The notes beneath the pieces were generated by a model. The model saw only the letters and a program-made list of their open reading frames with translations, was not told the DNA's origin and ran no database searches. Shown piece after piece: positions 1 to 10,490 of a DNA stretch of 64,000 bases. Location: NCBI RefSeq assembly GCF_008831285.2, contig NC_045146.1:21467289-21531288 (forward strand), written 5' to 3'. Source of the stretch: Nymphaea colorata (lineage: Eukaryota > Streptophyta > Magnoliopsida > Nymphaeales > Nymphaeaceae). Numbering within the stretch: the stretch's first letter is position 1; the number at the start of each line of letters is the position of its first letter. Made by a program: the position numbers and the translations under genes.

Positions 1-1187
1 AAACTGCAACTGAGAGGGCAGTTAAACAATGAAAGGAAATCAATAGGTATAAAGGATCATCTAGACGAGGGGCGAAGGGAAAGGCCAGGGCCTGGCCTTA
101 AGTTTTGAAATTTTAAAATTTACCGCTTAAATTTTTCCTAAGACCGGCCCCTACAAAATTTTCGGAAAAATGGAGGTACTGGCACCTGCTAAAAATTTTA
201 TTTAATGGTCGCATGATTCACTAAAAAAAAAAAAATTTGTGTTACAGTGGTGTCACTACTAGGAGGCGCCCGGTGAACATATATATATATATATATACAG
301 GTGAAAGAAATCACCGGTGTTTACATATATACAGGTGGCATGACCACGGGTTCAGATGAGGCCTTATTCGCCCTCGGTATGGGTTTCGCATCTCCTGTTC
401 CAAAACTTCGTGCCACCTGTTAAAAAAATGAAAAAACAAAACGGAAGACCCAATTTTTTCTTTTCCTCTCGCTTCTTCCCTCCCTCCGACTTCCTGTGTG
501 CACTCCATCTCTGTATCTCGCATTTCCTGTCGCCCTCGCCGCGGTCCTCGTCACTCACAGCTCGCTTTTCCCTTCCATCGCTGATGGACAGACAGTTGCC
601 GCCGCCCACAGGTATGCCGGTCTTTCTCTCTCTCTCCTCCTTTACATGACTCAGAGAGACGGCGAGAGGAGCTGCCGGAGCAGCCTTCTTGTTTTGACAG
701 CCAGAGGGGCAATTAATCTGGTGTTTCAAGGTGTCCTAGCCCCTTTGTTCCTGTTTTCCTCACCAGTTTTTCTGATCTTGTGTTATTGCTTGAGGTTTAC
801 CGGGTTGCAGGCCCGTACTGTCGCTCTCGTTCGGCTTCCAGTTTTGATCAATATATCTGTTCGTTCTCTTTTTAGTAAAATTTCCAGTTAAAATAAACAG
901 TTTTATTGCCTTATTTGGGACTACTCATTGCACGCTTGATTTCGACATTTCAGAGTTTGGGATTCAGAAATTCAAGGGAAGATCTTCCTTCCTTGATATT
1001 AGATCACAAATTTTCACAAACATTAAAATGCAGATCCTAGATCTGATATGTAATATTTGGATTTGAGGCACCAGTTTCTTGTCAAAGCAGTGAAGCTGTT
1101 AGTCAAATTATTTTAGTCCACAGTTGGTTTAATGCTTCTTTTTGCATTTGATTTAGTTGACTTCTTTTCTTTGTGAAAAAAATTCAG
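1..1187. other. Intergenic DNA, no supported gene
   Basis: No coding region is convincing here. The stretch holds a short AT microsatellite (279-297), a CT-rich GC-richer block around 440-700 that resembles a promoter or 5' leader, and an A/T-rich repeat at about 99-216. That repeat is recognisably related to 12745-12872: both run from an AAGTTTTGAAA core to a TTTTATTTAATG core. An open frame of 131 codons at 496-891 has no recognisable domain and low-complexity Ser/Leu composition, so I do not call it a gene. Confidence 0.5.
99..216. repeat. Dispersed AT-rich repeat, copy 1
   Basis: Similar in order and wording to 12745-12872 (AAGTTTTGAAA, AAAATTT, TTTTCGGAAAAA, AAAATTTTATTTAATG in both). 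It starts close to a GGGGCGAAGGGA motif at about 70 that resembles the ends of hAT-type plant elements (compare GGGGCGGAGG at 14845). I found no opposite end, so it is probably a fragment. Confidence 0.4.
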
Positions 1188-1262
1188 GTGGCAGTAATAC
1201 TGGAGAATGGTGATTCTCATGAAGGTGATCTTTTAGTTGGCGCTGATGGTATCTGATCTCAA
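1188..1262 (+). pseudogene. Zeaxanthin-epoxidase-like exon fragment with in-frame stop
   Basis: A 75-nt exon-like block follows an acceptor (TTCAG at 1183-1187) and precedes a GTAAG donor (1263-1267). It reads VAVILENG, then EGDLLVGADGI, then a stop, then SQ. This matches the FAD-monooxygenase segment of plant zeaxanthin epoxidases, where GADGI is normally followed by Trp; here the Trp codon TGG is TGA. No neighbouring exons of that enzyme were found, so it is an isolated relic. The family assignment rests on this short motif-rich stretch, seen directly; the origin by gene-fragment capture or old duplication is inference. Confidence 0.6.
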
Positions 1263-1440
1263 GTAAGAAAAGAAAATATTGTTTTATTAATCAAGCCAAA
1301 ACTATTTATTCAAAGGCTCAGCCTACTAACTGTTCCAATTCCTTTAGATCTTGTGGAGATCGAGTTTAGCTCTAGGAAACCACCTAATTGCGATGGTCTG
1401 ACATTTTCTTCATACCATTAGAAAAAAAATGAATAGATAG
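1263..1440 (+). repeat. Segmental-duplication marker, left unit
   Basis: The intron-like sequence after the epoxidase-like exon (GTAAGAAAAGAAAA, ATTAATCAA, CCAAAACTA, CTAACTGTT, TTTAGATCT, then GAATAGATAGT) recurs in the same order at about 15203-15360. It lies upstream of the first PAP-like copy just as its partner lies upstream of the second, so it marks the left edge of the duplicated segment. Confidence 0.65.
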
Positions 1441-2453
1441 TAAAATAATTAAGAGGAGCTCTTGCCAAAAGGAAAATATTACAGTTCACTGCTTCTTAGC
1501 TCTCTGCTTGAGTGGCGTCAATTTGGAGACAGAAATTACTTTATTTGATATTGATATTTCTCTAATTTTTTTACTTATTTATATTATTGAACTATCCCTT
1601 AAAATCTAAAAGTAAAACTATTGATATTCCTTAATGGAACTTCTCCAAGCAACTTATAGGCGGCCAGCCATGTCAAATGATCCTTTCGGCATATATGAAG
1701 CAGGAACAAGCGGAAATTAGCTGCCCAAGAGAAGGATGGCTTCTTTGGCAACAATGGTTGGTGGAGAAGTTGAGACAAAGGATATATGGGTGGAGGTTTT
1801 GAATGGTTCTTGTTGGTGCTCACATGCATATTTCATGTGAGTCAGGCGGTGGCCTAGCATTTGTAGATTTCTCCATCCTAGTTTGAACAAAGAAATTTTC
1901 TAGCCTCTCTCTGCACACTATTATGCATCAGGTATTGATCAGCTCAAGATAGCATAAATCTCGACATCAGAATCTAAGTTTTGCATAAAAAAAAATCCAG
2001 GTTTTTGATCTAGTGTTTGTCTATGAGTCCAAATTTTTGAAAATCAAGAGGCAGAGCAACCTGCTTCTGCAGTGGATTCTTCGCCCGACAAAGACTCCCT
2101 TATAGACACCTTTTTGCGGGTTTTTTTATAGTCCATACGCGTACGTCTACTTTCTACAACAAGGTAAGTGGAACCTACCTCCAACCACTCATTGAAAATA
2201 TATGTGAAAACGAAAACATACTTGAAATGATAGAATGGCACTCTAACGTCAATGTACTGCTACAGAACAGGCCGAGTGGGGATAGAATGGCACTCTGACA
2301 AGTCAATGGACCAGTGGTGACGAAAGGTCCTCGGAGACAGCGGCGACATCTCGCGCCAATGGCGGTCAGGCCTTCGTGTTATACCACAAATACAGGGAGA
2401 AGGGAGGTATGGAGTCGCAGCTCGGAGTGGCGGAAAGGGAAGGTGAAGTGGCG
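1441..2453. other. Upstream region of the PAP-like pseudogene
   Basis: No gene is supported. A 16-bp word, GATAGAATGGCACTCT, occurs twice (2228-2243 and 2281-2296). The stretch from about 2385 corresponds to the promoter and leader of the intact copy at 17.8 kb: CACAAATACAG here against CATAAATACAG there, so the TATA-like core is changed in the decayed copy. Confidence 0.45.
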
Positions 2454-2713
2454 ATGGCGAGGATGGAGGGGTTGCTTTTCGGCAGGCCGCTTTGGTGTGG
2501 TGGTTTTGGTGGCTCTCGGCCGCTTCGGCTCTCCGGTTCCCGAAGAGAGGGAATTCAAGATTCTGCAGGTGGCGGATATGCACTACGCGAACGGGAAGAC
2601 GACAGAGTGCCAGGACGTGCTGCCGGAGCAGGTCGCTGGATGCTCCGACCTCAACACCGCCTTCATGGGGCGGATGATCCGAGCCGAGAAGCCTGACCTC
2701 ATCGTCTTCACTG
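2454..2713 (+). pseudogene. PAP-like pseudogene exon 1 (frameshifted)
   Basis: The ATG aligned to the intact gene is at 2454. Counting bases between shared landmarks gives 27 against 28 between CTTTTC and GGTGGCTCTCGG, and 26 against 27 between CTCCGG and GAATTC, so the start is out of frame with the phosphatase part. The frame containing EFKILQVADMHYANG and DLIVFTG can be opened only from an upstream ATG at 2314, which would add an unrelated Arg-rich leader and no signal peptide. The donor GT is at 2714-2715. Confidence 0.85.
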
Positions 2714-4960
2714 GTACGCCCCTCCAATCTCTCGCAAGTGTTTGTGGCATCGCGGGAAACCCTTTCTTTTTTCTATATGTGTTTCGCGAACGTCCGATTG
2801 TCCAGAGCGGCTTGGTTGTTCGGGTCAGAACAGCCGCGTTCTACTTTTGTCAAGTACACCACCGTCCCGATTGTCCAGAGCGGCTTGGTTGTTCGGGTCA
2901 GAACAGCCGCGTTCTACTTTTGTCAAGTGAAATAAAGCTGGTTACATGCAAGAGGCCATACACAGGCCTTGCGTACATTTTCAAAGTGGGTGCGGGTTCG
3001 GAAACACATGTTTATACACTGAGTCGTGTACACCGGTAACCATTTCTCGCAAATTATTGTAATCGAGTCAGGCCGTGCCAAGCTCGGGCTCAGGTTTTGT
3101 TGAGCATCAGACCCAGGCTCAAGCTCGAGTTTCAGACATCACGCTAGCCCAGACCAGGCTTTTATTCCGGTTGAACCGAGCCGGTCGGATGCCCAAGCTT
3201 CCATAGAGTTCTCCAAACAGCATCGTGTACAGAGTGTGGGGGCATTTAATTTCTTTTTTATTGTTCAGATGATTCTTTTTTTGGCTACTTCCTTTTAGAA
3301 AGGCGAAATTGGAGGGGTTGAGCAAAAAGTAGACATGTATTTTGAGACTGAAAACAAAAAGGTTTGTAGAGATGGATTTGGGATAATTAGCTTATAACAT
3401 AAAGAGGGATTGAAACTATTTTGTAGAAATGTCACTATGGGGTTACATAACAAATGTCTAACTATGGCTATTAGACCTTCGTATACAAAGTTTGATGGGA
3501 AATCATTTAGTCAGTTGATTTTAATGAAATAAGCCGATAGAGATTAAGGTGCAAATATAAAAATTAACCTATCTCTTCAAAAGTTTAAAACACCCTTTAA
3601 AGAAGACTATTCATATAAGTGGTGTTCCATTACTTTGTATTTGAAATCCATGATGTGACATGCTTCTATTGATATAATAAAAGATCTTCTATGATAAGAA
3701 AATCTATGGCTCATCATTGGAAGTTCTTAGTTTGAATCTTTGCATTGGGAAAAATTGGATTTAAGATTAGAAAATAAATGGTTTAATCTTAAAGACACGG
3801 TTTTCGAATATTCAGGATTTTGGATCAAGGGCAATAAAAATCCCTTAAAGAAACTCATTTATTTTCCTTTTTATTTGAAGAGCATTCCAAACTCTTGAAA
3901 AAAGCAGCTTGTTAATTTTTCCTATTTGCAACTTAATTTCCTCTATATTAATTAATTTTTTTATATATTTGCAACCAAATTTCCAGTATGTGATATCCTT
4001 TGAATCAATGGCTTAAATAATTCCTAGCTATCTATTTTTCTGAAACACCGATTTGTTTATGAATGATGTAATTTTGTATCAAGCGAGCGTTGATACTTGA
4101 ACGTACCTGTTTTCTGCAAATTATGTATATAGACACCATAAAAACCATGCCAGCGATCTAAGATCTGGGTATAGACATGCCCGTCGATTTGAACTCTATG
4201 GAAGGAAACTGCTTCTCTCTAGGTAGGGTAGTATATGTATGGTCATGGTTGTTCAGTTTAGGACTAATGCATGCCCACTTCATTTCAAGTCCTATTTTCT
4301 ACATAATTAGGCGATCCAGTTCCTTTCTTTATTAAATCAATTGTGAGCGAAGGAATACTTCAAATAAGCTGAAACCAGTCTTCCTTTTTCCTACCGTCTA
4401 CCGTTACTTTGATGATATTTATGTGAAGAAGGAGACTCCCGTCAATCAGAATATTCTACATCAACCATTTGCAGTATAAAGAACCAACTCCTAATGTAAT
4501 TAAACTAATAACCAAACTTTCAAGGCATGCAATCCGACTAGATAATCAGAAAAATAGAGCAACATATCATAGTAAATTATGAGTGAGTATTAAATAATTA
4601 AACGGGATCTGATCACGCGTGGGTGCCAGGGGGGAAAAGAGATTGAAGTTCTTCTCTCCTTATTTGAAACACTATTTTATCCAGGTAAACTCCCCATGTC
4701 TGAAGTTGCGAACCAGAAAGGTGGCTTGTTGGTCTTAGAGCCTTTGGTTTTAAAGTTTTATTACTAAAAAAAGAGTTCCTTTCAAGCATTTCGTCCTGTA
4801 CCACCTGGCTTACGATTGCAGGTGACGGGGACACACTGTCTCGGCTGAAGAACAGAATGAAATTTTGAAAATCTTTGCTTTTGCTGACGCCAATTGCAGA
4901 TACCGCTTTCCTAATTAATTATGTCTCGTTTCGTTTTAAATTGGACACTGTCAATAACAG
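2714..4960 (+). other. Enlarged intron 1 of the PAP-like pseudogene
   Basis: The intron runs from the GT at 2714 to the AG at 4959-4960, about 2.25 kb, while the equivalent intron of the intact copy is 207 bp. The extra sequence is AT-rich and holds no gene I can support. It includes a 73-bp tandem duplication near its start. Confidence 0.7.
2794..2929. repeat. Tandem duplication, 73-bp period
   Basis: A 63-bp sequence beginning CCGATTGTCCAGAGCGG and ending TTTTGTCAAGT occurs at 2794-2856 and again, apparently identical, at 2867-2929. The lack of differences points to a recent duplication inside intron 1 of the pseudogene. Confidence 0.9.
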
Positions 4961-5369
4961 GAGATAACATCTACGGTAACGATACAACCGATCCAGTAAA
5001 ATCCATGGATGCTGCATTTGCACCAGCGGTGGCGGCAGGGATACCATGGGCCGCTGTGCTAGGGAACCACGATCAAGAATCGACGTTGACGAGGGAAGGA
5101 CTGATGAATCACATAGTGACCATGAAGCATACACTTTCCCTTGTCAATCCACCATCAACCATGAAGCATACACTTTCCCATATCGATGGGTTTGGTAACT
5201 ACAATCTGGAGGTTCTCGGGGCTGATGGTTCGAAACTCCAAAGCAAGTCGGTACTGAATCTCTATTTCCTGGACAGTGGTGATTACCCCACTGTTCCATC
5301 GATGGGTAAGTATGATTGGATCAAACGTTCTCAGCAAGTTTGGTTCCGGAGACATCCTTCAAACTGCAG
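4961..5369 (+). pseudogene. PAP-like pseudogene exon 2
   Basis: It is bounded by AACAG before 4961 and GTAGA after 5369. It encodes DNIYGNDTTDP, the metal-binding GNHDQE box and YNLEVLGADGSK. A 22-bp word (ACCATGAAGCATACACTTTCC plus C) is repeated at 5119-5140 and 5158-5179, adding an in-frame repeat of MKHTLS absent from the intact paralogue. Near the 3' end one base is missing compared with the intact copy (26 against 27 nt from TTCC to CTGCAG), shifting the frame into the intron boundary. Confidence 0.88.
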
Positions 5370-6138
5370 GTAGATTTTGGCTGTTCTTCTTTTTCATTTT
5401 ACTTTTGCCTTGATTGATTCCCGGCCTTCATCAAGTCATTTCATTCAAAATCTGTTGTTCATGCTCGTATAGCAACTGACAAGTGACAACCACCCTCAGT
5501 CCCTCTCTGACTCGCTCATTAGCAATCAATAATTAAGCTTACTTGAGATAGAATTCTATAGTAAGTAATTCATGTTAGTGTGCCATTGACACCGACTTCA
5601 GTTCTCAGTAAAATGGACATCGAGCTGATTCAATAGTGCATATTGGCCTGCCTCAATACTGGCTCAAGAAAAGTAATGTACCCATTGGGATCTAGATTAC
5701 GAAGTCGAGTTTCTGAACCAGGGACTTCCCCGTAGTTTTGATATTAGTTGTAGTTTGAGTTAAACTTGAAATTACTGAATCTAGAAAATCGATGAATCAA
5801 AAGTCCAATACAATCCAGTCATAAAGCCTACTTCATACGAGTAAATAGGCACTAAATTCTGCTAAAAGTAGTTACTAAAAATAACATATTGACGCATAGC
5901 GTAGAAACCAAAGTAATACAGAAAATGCAGACTGACTGTGACCGTCAGAACAGATGCGCAGTTCTTCTTTCAATGTGGACCTTTCATGGTAACTCTGACA
6001 CGTTTTCATTTAAACCAAAAAATATCCGCGCAAAACATTTCCTCCGGGCGGAAAACTTTTGTCACCTTAGGAACAGAAAAACCATCAATTCTACTCTGCT
6101 TGTTGTTCTCATTCAGAAGCTCTTAATCGTTCATGCAG

Positions 6139-6334
6139 AAGAACTACACGAGCGCACCAGAAGCTCAGTCAGAACCAGCACCAGGGTTGGCCTATTTCCA
6201 TATCCCGTTGCCAGAATATGCTCAATTCGATTCCTCCAACTTCACAGGCGTAAAGCAAGAAAATATCAGTTCTCCAAGGATACACTCAGGCTTCTTTTCA
6301 ACCATGGTGAAAGCAGGGATGTGAAGGCAGTTTT
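6139..6334 (+). pseudogene. PAP-like pseudogene exon 3, 5' part
   Basis: It starts after GCAG at 6135-6138 and matches the intact exon 3: KNYTSAPEAQ, YFHIPLPEYAQF, FTGVKQE, SGFF. One base is missing in the run after ACCATGGTGAAAGCAGGGATG relative to the intact copy, which puts a TGA in frame immediately. The sequence ends in GTTTT, the left copy of the target duplication of the copia element that begins at 6335. Confidence 0.88.
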
Positions 6335-6664
6335 AATAAGTTGAGCCAAAGAGAAAAAGATCACAACAGAAACAGAATTTACGTGGTTCGGCTTAGATGC
6401 CTACATCCACGGTAGAAGAAGGAGGAGCTCTGTTTTTCATTATATCGTTTTTGTTCAAGGTACACTTGCTCTTTATATGAGATTACAATATAATAGGAAG
6501 CGTTCCATAGTAACTCGTTGAGGCAACGGTACAAAGAAGAGGAAGGCAGATTTGGGTCTTTCTTAAAATATTATTTCCTTATATAATTCAACTTCTCCTC
6601 AATTCCAACGTTCTCCTCAACGGTTCTTGATTTCCTCCCTTGATCTCCTCCAATTTGCGTGACA
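6335..6664 (-). repeat. 3' LTR of the degenerate copia element
   Basis: 330 bp. On the element strand it begins TGTCACGCAAATTGG and ends in CTTATT. Compared with the 5' LTR I see a 6-bp and a 1-bp indel, about three substitutions, and a small local difference near 6590. A TATA-like CATATAAAG lies on the minus strand at about 6470-6480. Confidence 0.92.
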
Positions 6665-6676
6665 GTCTCCCTTCAA
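6665..6676 (-). promoter_or_regulatory. Polypurine tract of the degenerate copia element
   Basis: On the minus strand TTGAAGGGAGAC directly precedes the TGTC start of the 3' LTR. This is the expected place and composition for the plus-strand primer. Confidence 0.7.
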
Positions 6677-6679
6677 GTT

Positions 6680-7304
6680 GGTGCACATATATCAATATGT
6701 CCCAACTTGTTTGCAATAGTGTGATGTCTTTCTTTGCTGAGAGCTTTTGTGAAAATATCAGCCAACTGATGTTCGCTTCTGACATGAGGTGTTTCAATAA
6801 TTCCACTATGGATTTTTCTCTAACAAAGTGACAATCCACTTCTATGTGTTTTGTCCTTTCATGAAAAACGGATTAGCACTGATATGAATTGCCGCCATAT
6901 TGTCACACATTAATTTCATCGTTCCTTATGTTCAATGTTCATGTCCTTTAATAAGACTCTAGTCCATATCAACTCGCATGTGCAGGTAGCCAAGGCTCTA
7001 TATTCTGCTTCTGCACTTGATCGAGCTACTACAGATTGTTTTTTGCTTTTCCATGATACTAGATTTCACCCACAAAAGTACAATATCCTGAAGTTGATCT
7101 TCTATCGTTTGGATTTCCTGCCCAATCAGCATCTGTATATCCAATGACATTGAGACAATCGTTTCTTCTCATTAAGATTCCTCTCCCCGGAGTCCCCTTC
7201 AGATATTTTAGAATTCGATGTGCAGCTTCTACATGAGTTGACATAGGCTTATGCATGAACTGACTCACAAGGTTGACTGCGTATGTGATGTCTGGTCTAG
7301 TCAC
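6680..7304 (-). pseudogene. Copia RNase H region, eroded
   Basis: The best-preserved part (7059-7304) reads MTRPDITYAVNLVSQFMHKP, then YTDADWAGNPNDRRSTSGYC, the junction of reverse transcriptase and RNase H in copia elements, with the catalytic-site Asp in DADWAG. Downstream (6588-6839) only short recognisable pieces remain in shifted frames. No continuous RNase H can be read. Confidence 0.85.
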
Positions 7305-7370
7305 AGTAAGATAGATAAGCTTTCCAATAAGTCTCTGAAAACTTTGAACATTTTCAACTGGTTCCCTTCT

Positions 7371-8376
7371 TCATTTCTTAGCTAGCTTGCAATTGATTTC
7401 CATGGGAGTATCAGCACACTTAGTCCCCAAGTAACCAGTTTCTTTGAGGAGATCTAGAGTGTATTTTCTTTGACAAATAAACACTCCTTTATCCGATTGT
7501 GCCACTTCAATGCCAAGAAAGTATCTCAATCTTCCTAGGTCTTTTATCTCAAATTCTTTATTGAGATACTCTTTTACTCGTGTCATGTTTTGAATGTCGT
7601 CTCCTGTTATTATAATATCATCTACATAAACCAGCAATATGGTGACCTTAGAAGCACGATTGTAGATAAACATGGTATAGTCAGACGTGCTTTTGGAAAA
7701 ACCAATTTTCACAAGAGCCTCACTGAGTCGAGAGAACCATGCCCGGGGAGATTGTTTTAAACCATATAGGGCCTTCTTCAGTTTACACACATATCCCTTT
7801 TCACTTTTGATGCCTTCTGGAGTTTCCATGAAGACTTCTTCATTTAAGTCACCATGCAAGAATGCATTTTTTACATCCAACTGCATAAGTTCCCACCTTT
7901 TGTTTGAAGCTACTGATAGTAGTATTTGAGAGAGCTCATTTTTGCAACTGGAGCAAATGTTTCATTATAATCGATCCCTTCGGTTTGAGTATATCCTTTT
8001 GCAACCAACCTTGCCTTGAACCTCTCGACAGATCCATCACTCCTATATTTTATTTTGTACACCCACTTGCACCCAACAACCTTTTTTCCTTCTGGTAGAG
8101 GCACCATTTCCAAGTGTGGTTTCTTTGTAGTGCTTTTAGTTCTTCTTTCATGGCGTCTCTCCATCTTGGGTCCTTGTTTGCCTGCAAGAAATTCTTAGGC
8201 TCTTCATGGTGGTAAGTATTCAATACATAATCTCGATATGATTTTGACAAATTTTCAAAAGTCAGATAATCATCAATGGAATGAATTTTGTCAAAAGATA
8301 AGTATGTATAGAAATCACTTAGCCTGGTTGGTGGTTTGGTGGATCTAGACGATCTCCATAATAGTTGCTCAGTCAC
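7371..8376 (-). pseudogene. Copia reverse transcriptase, frameshifted
   Basis: Three overlapping minus-strand frames together cover a copia RT: 8050-8376 (the lead-in with [13 protein letters not shown]), 7910-8164 ([20 protein letters not shown], then [12 protein letters not shown]), and 7371-7886 ([19 protein letters not shown], then LLVYVDDIIITGDD). The catalytic YVDD is encoded at 7617-7628. At least one frameshift lies between 8050 and 8164 and another break between 7886 and 7910, so no active enzyme is made from this copy. Confidence 0.92.
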
Positions 8377-8628
8377 GGCTTCTTGGGTTGGCCTTGGAGA
8401 TATTTCATTGTCTTGAGGAACAATAGTACGATCAGCTTCATTAGATGAGGATGTTGATTGTCGTCACTTTGATTTTGGTTCCCAAGAAGTTGATTTGCAT
8501 TGGAATACTTACTTACGTTTTCATGAATGCTTACCAAAGGTTGTGGGAGACTAATGTCAACAAGTTGTTTATGTTTTGTCTCCCCTGAACGTCATTCTCA
8601 TAAAACGGTTCTTGCTCAAAAACTTTAC
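8377..8628 (-). other. Copia integrase-RT linker region, decayed
   Basis: This lies between the RT fragments and the integrase repeat. Linkers here are poorly conserved in copia elements, and no domain is visible. Confidence 0.5.
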
Positions 8629-9254
8629 GTCACGAGTCACAAAAATTTTTTTAAATGAGGTTCATAACATTTGAACCTTTCTTTTTACTTGAATATCCAA
8701 GAAAATGCATTTCATAGCTCTTTTTTCTAATTTATTCCTAAATTTTTCTTGAATATGAACAAAACATTTGCATCCAAAAACTTTAAAATGATTAATAGAA
8801 ACTGATTTGTTTAGAAGTAATTGAATTGGAATTTGATCGTTAATGCTCGAATTAGGTATTCTATTTGCTATATAGCAAGCAGTTCCTATTGCTTCAGACC
8901 AAAAACGGATGGGAACATTCATGTTCATCATAAGGGACCTAGCAATACTAAGCAATTGTCGGTTCTTGCGTTCAGCAACCCCATTTTGTTGGGGAGTACC
9001 GGCACAAGTGAGTTGGGGACATATGCCTTTCTTTTTCATGAAATCATCAAGAATTTTATTGACATATTCACCTCCATTGTCCGATCGTAATTTTTTTATT
9101 TTGGTCCCATATTGCGTGTATACAAGCTCATAATATTCTTCAAAAGTTTTAGCAACATCACTCTTATTTTTTAGAAATAAAGCCAAGTCATGGAGTTTTA
9201 TCATCCATCAATAAAAGAAAACATAGTATCTATATCTAGAATGAGACTCAACTG
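8629..9254 (-). repeat. Integrase-segment duplication, copy A
   Basis: This block of about 625 bp is repeated at 9285-9905 with small indels and scattered substitutions. On the minus strand the frame 8662-9204 encodes the second half of the integrase core: LRSDNGGEYVN (catalytic Asp), GTPQQNGVAERKNRQLL (catalytic Glu) and FGCKCFVHI. It lacks the upstream HSDVW part. The two copies are separated by about 30 bp of other sequence. Confidence 0.9.
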
Positions 9255-9284
9255 TGCGGTCATTGTCATGGCTTCCAAAACAAT

Positions 9285-9905
9285 GTCACGAGTCATGCAA
9301 TTAAATCTTTTTAAATGAGGTTCATAACATTTGAACCCTTTCTTTTTACTTGAATATCCAAGAAAAATGCATTTCATAGCTCTTTTTCTAATTTATTCCT
9401 AAATTTTTCTTGAATATGAACAAAACATTTACATCCAAAAACTTTAAAATGATTAATAGAAACTGATTTGTTTAGAAGTAATTGAATTGGAATTTGACGT
9501 TAATGCTCGAATTAGGTATTCTATTTGCTATATAGCAAGCAGTTCCTATTGCTTCAGACCAAAAACGGATGGGAACATTCATGTTCATCATAAGGGACCT
9601 AGCAATACTAAGCAATTGTCGGTTCTTGCGTTCGGCAACCCCATTTTGTTGGGGAGTACTGGCACAAGTGATTGGGGACATATGCCTTTCTTTTTCATGA
9701 AATCATCAAGAATTTTATTGACATATTCACCTCCATTGTCCGATCGTAATTTTTTTATTTTGGTCTCATATTGCGTGTATACAAGCTCATAATATTCCTC
9801 AAAAGTTTTAGCAACATCACTCTTATTTTTTAGAAAATAAAGCAAGTCATGGAGTTTTATCATCATAAAGAAACATAGTATCTATATCTAAATGAGACTC
9901 AACTG
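9285..9905 (-). repeat. Integrase-segment duplication, copy B
   Basis: This is the upstream copy in element orientation, contiguous with the GAG-pre-integrase region. It carries its own indels: the frame breaks between 9588-9866 (LRSDNGGEYVN) and 9472-9681 (TPQQNGVAERKNRQ). Copy A has different small lesions, so the copies have diverged independently since duplicating. TCACGAGTCA at one end and ATGAGACTCAACTG at the other are shared by both. Confidence 0.9.
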
Positions 9906-10093
9906 GGCTGGGCCCAAACATCAGAATGAATTAAATCAAAGTTTTCAGCAGACCTTTTTCCAGAGTTTTGAAAAGGTAATCTAGTCGATTTTGAGAATTC
10001 ACATGCATCACAAGAATGCCCATCAGGTTTGACGTTAGGAACAAGAATTTTCAGCGACCTATCTGAAATATGACCAAGCCGAGAGTGCCACAA
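9899..10093 (-). pseudogene. Copia GAG-pre-integrase domain fragment
   Basis: It reads WHSRLGHISDRSLKIL, a Cys pair in CDACEFSKS, and HSDVWAQ. These are the zinc-binding N-terminal part of copia integrase and the first catalytic Asp. The frame stops where the duplicated block begins. Confidence 0.85.
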
Positions 10094-10490
10094 TTTGTAA
10101 TCAGATATCTTTTCCGCACGAGCAAGAAGACCAGCCTCAATGTTGTCTAAGACATATAGACCGTTGTGCTCATACCCTCTACCAATCTCCTTCCTCGACT
10201 TCTTGTCCTAAAACATTCTTTGGAGAGAAAATAGCTAAGCAGTCATAATCTTTAGTTATCTTACTTATAGATATAAGATTGCAGAAAGTTTAGGAATATA
10301 AAGCACACAAGAACTTTTATTTGATTTTAAGAAACAAGATTCCCCAATGCCTTCTATAGGAATGGGTGTGCCATCGGCCGTGAATACATGCCGATTTTTT
10401 TCAAGAGTTAAATTAACTATTTTAGAGGGGTCACCGGTCATGTGATCGGTGGCCCCGGAATCAATGATCCATCCAAGATTTTTTGAATGA
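10094..10490 (-). pseudogene. Copia protease region, out of frame with gag
   Basis: Just after the gag frame slips, the alternative minus frame near 10430-10490 encodes WIIDSGATDHMTGDP, the aspartic-protease active site (DSGA) of copia. It is separated from gag by a 1-bp frame change around 10490 and followed by further breaks. Confidence 0.8.

Noticed and set aside
364..891. Overlapping frames of 97-131 codons on both strands near the window start
   Set aside because: Low-complexity Ser/Leu/Arg composition, no domain and mutual overlap; most likely chance frames in CT-rich promoter-like DNA.
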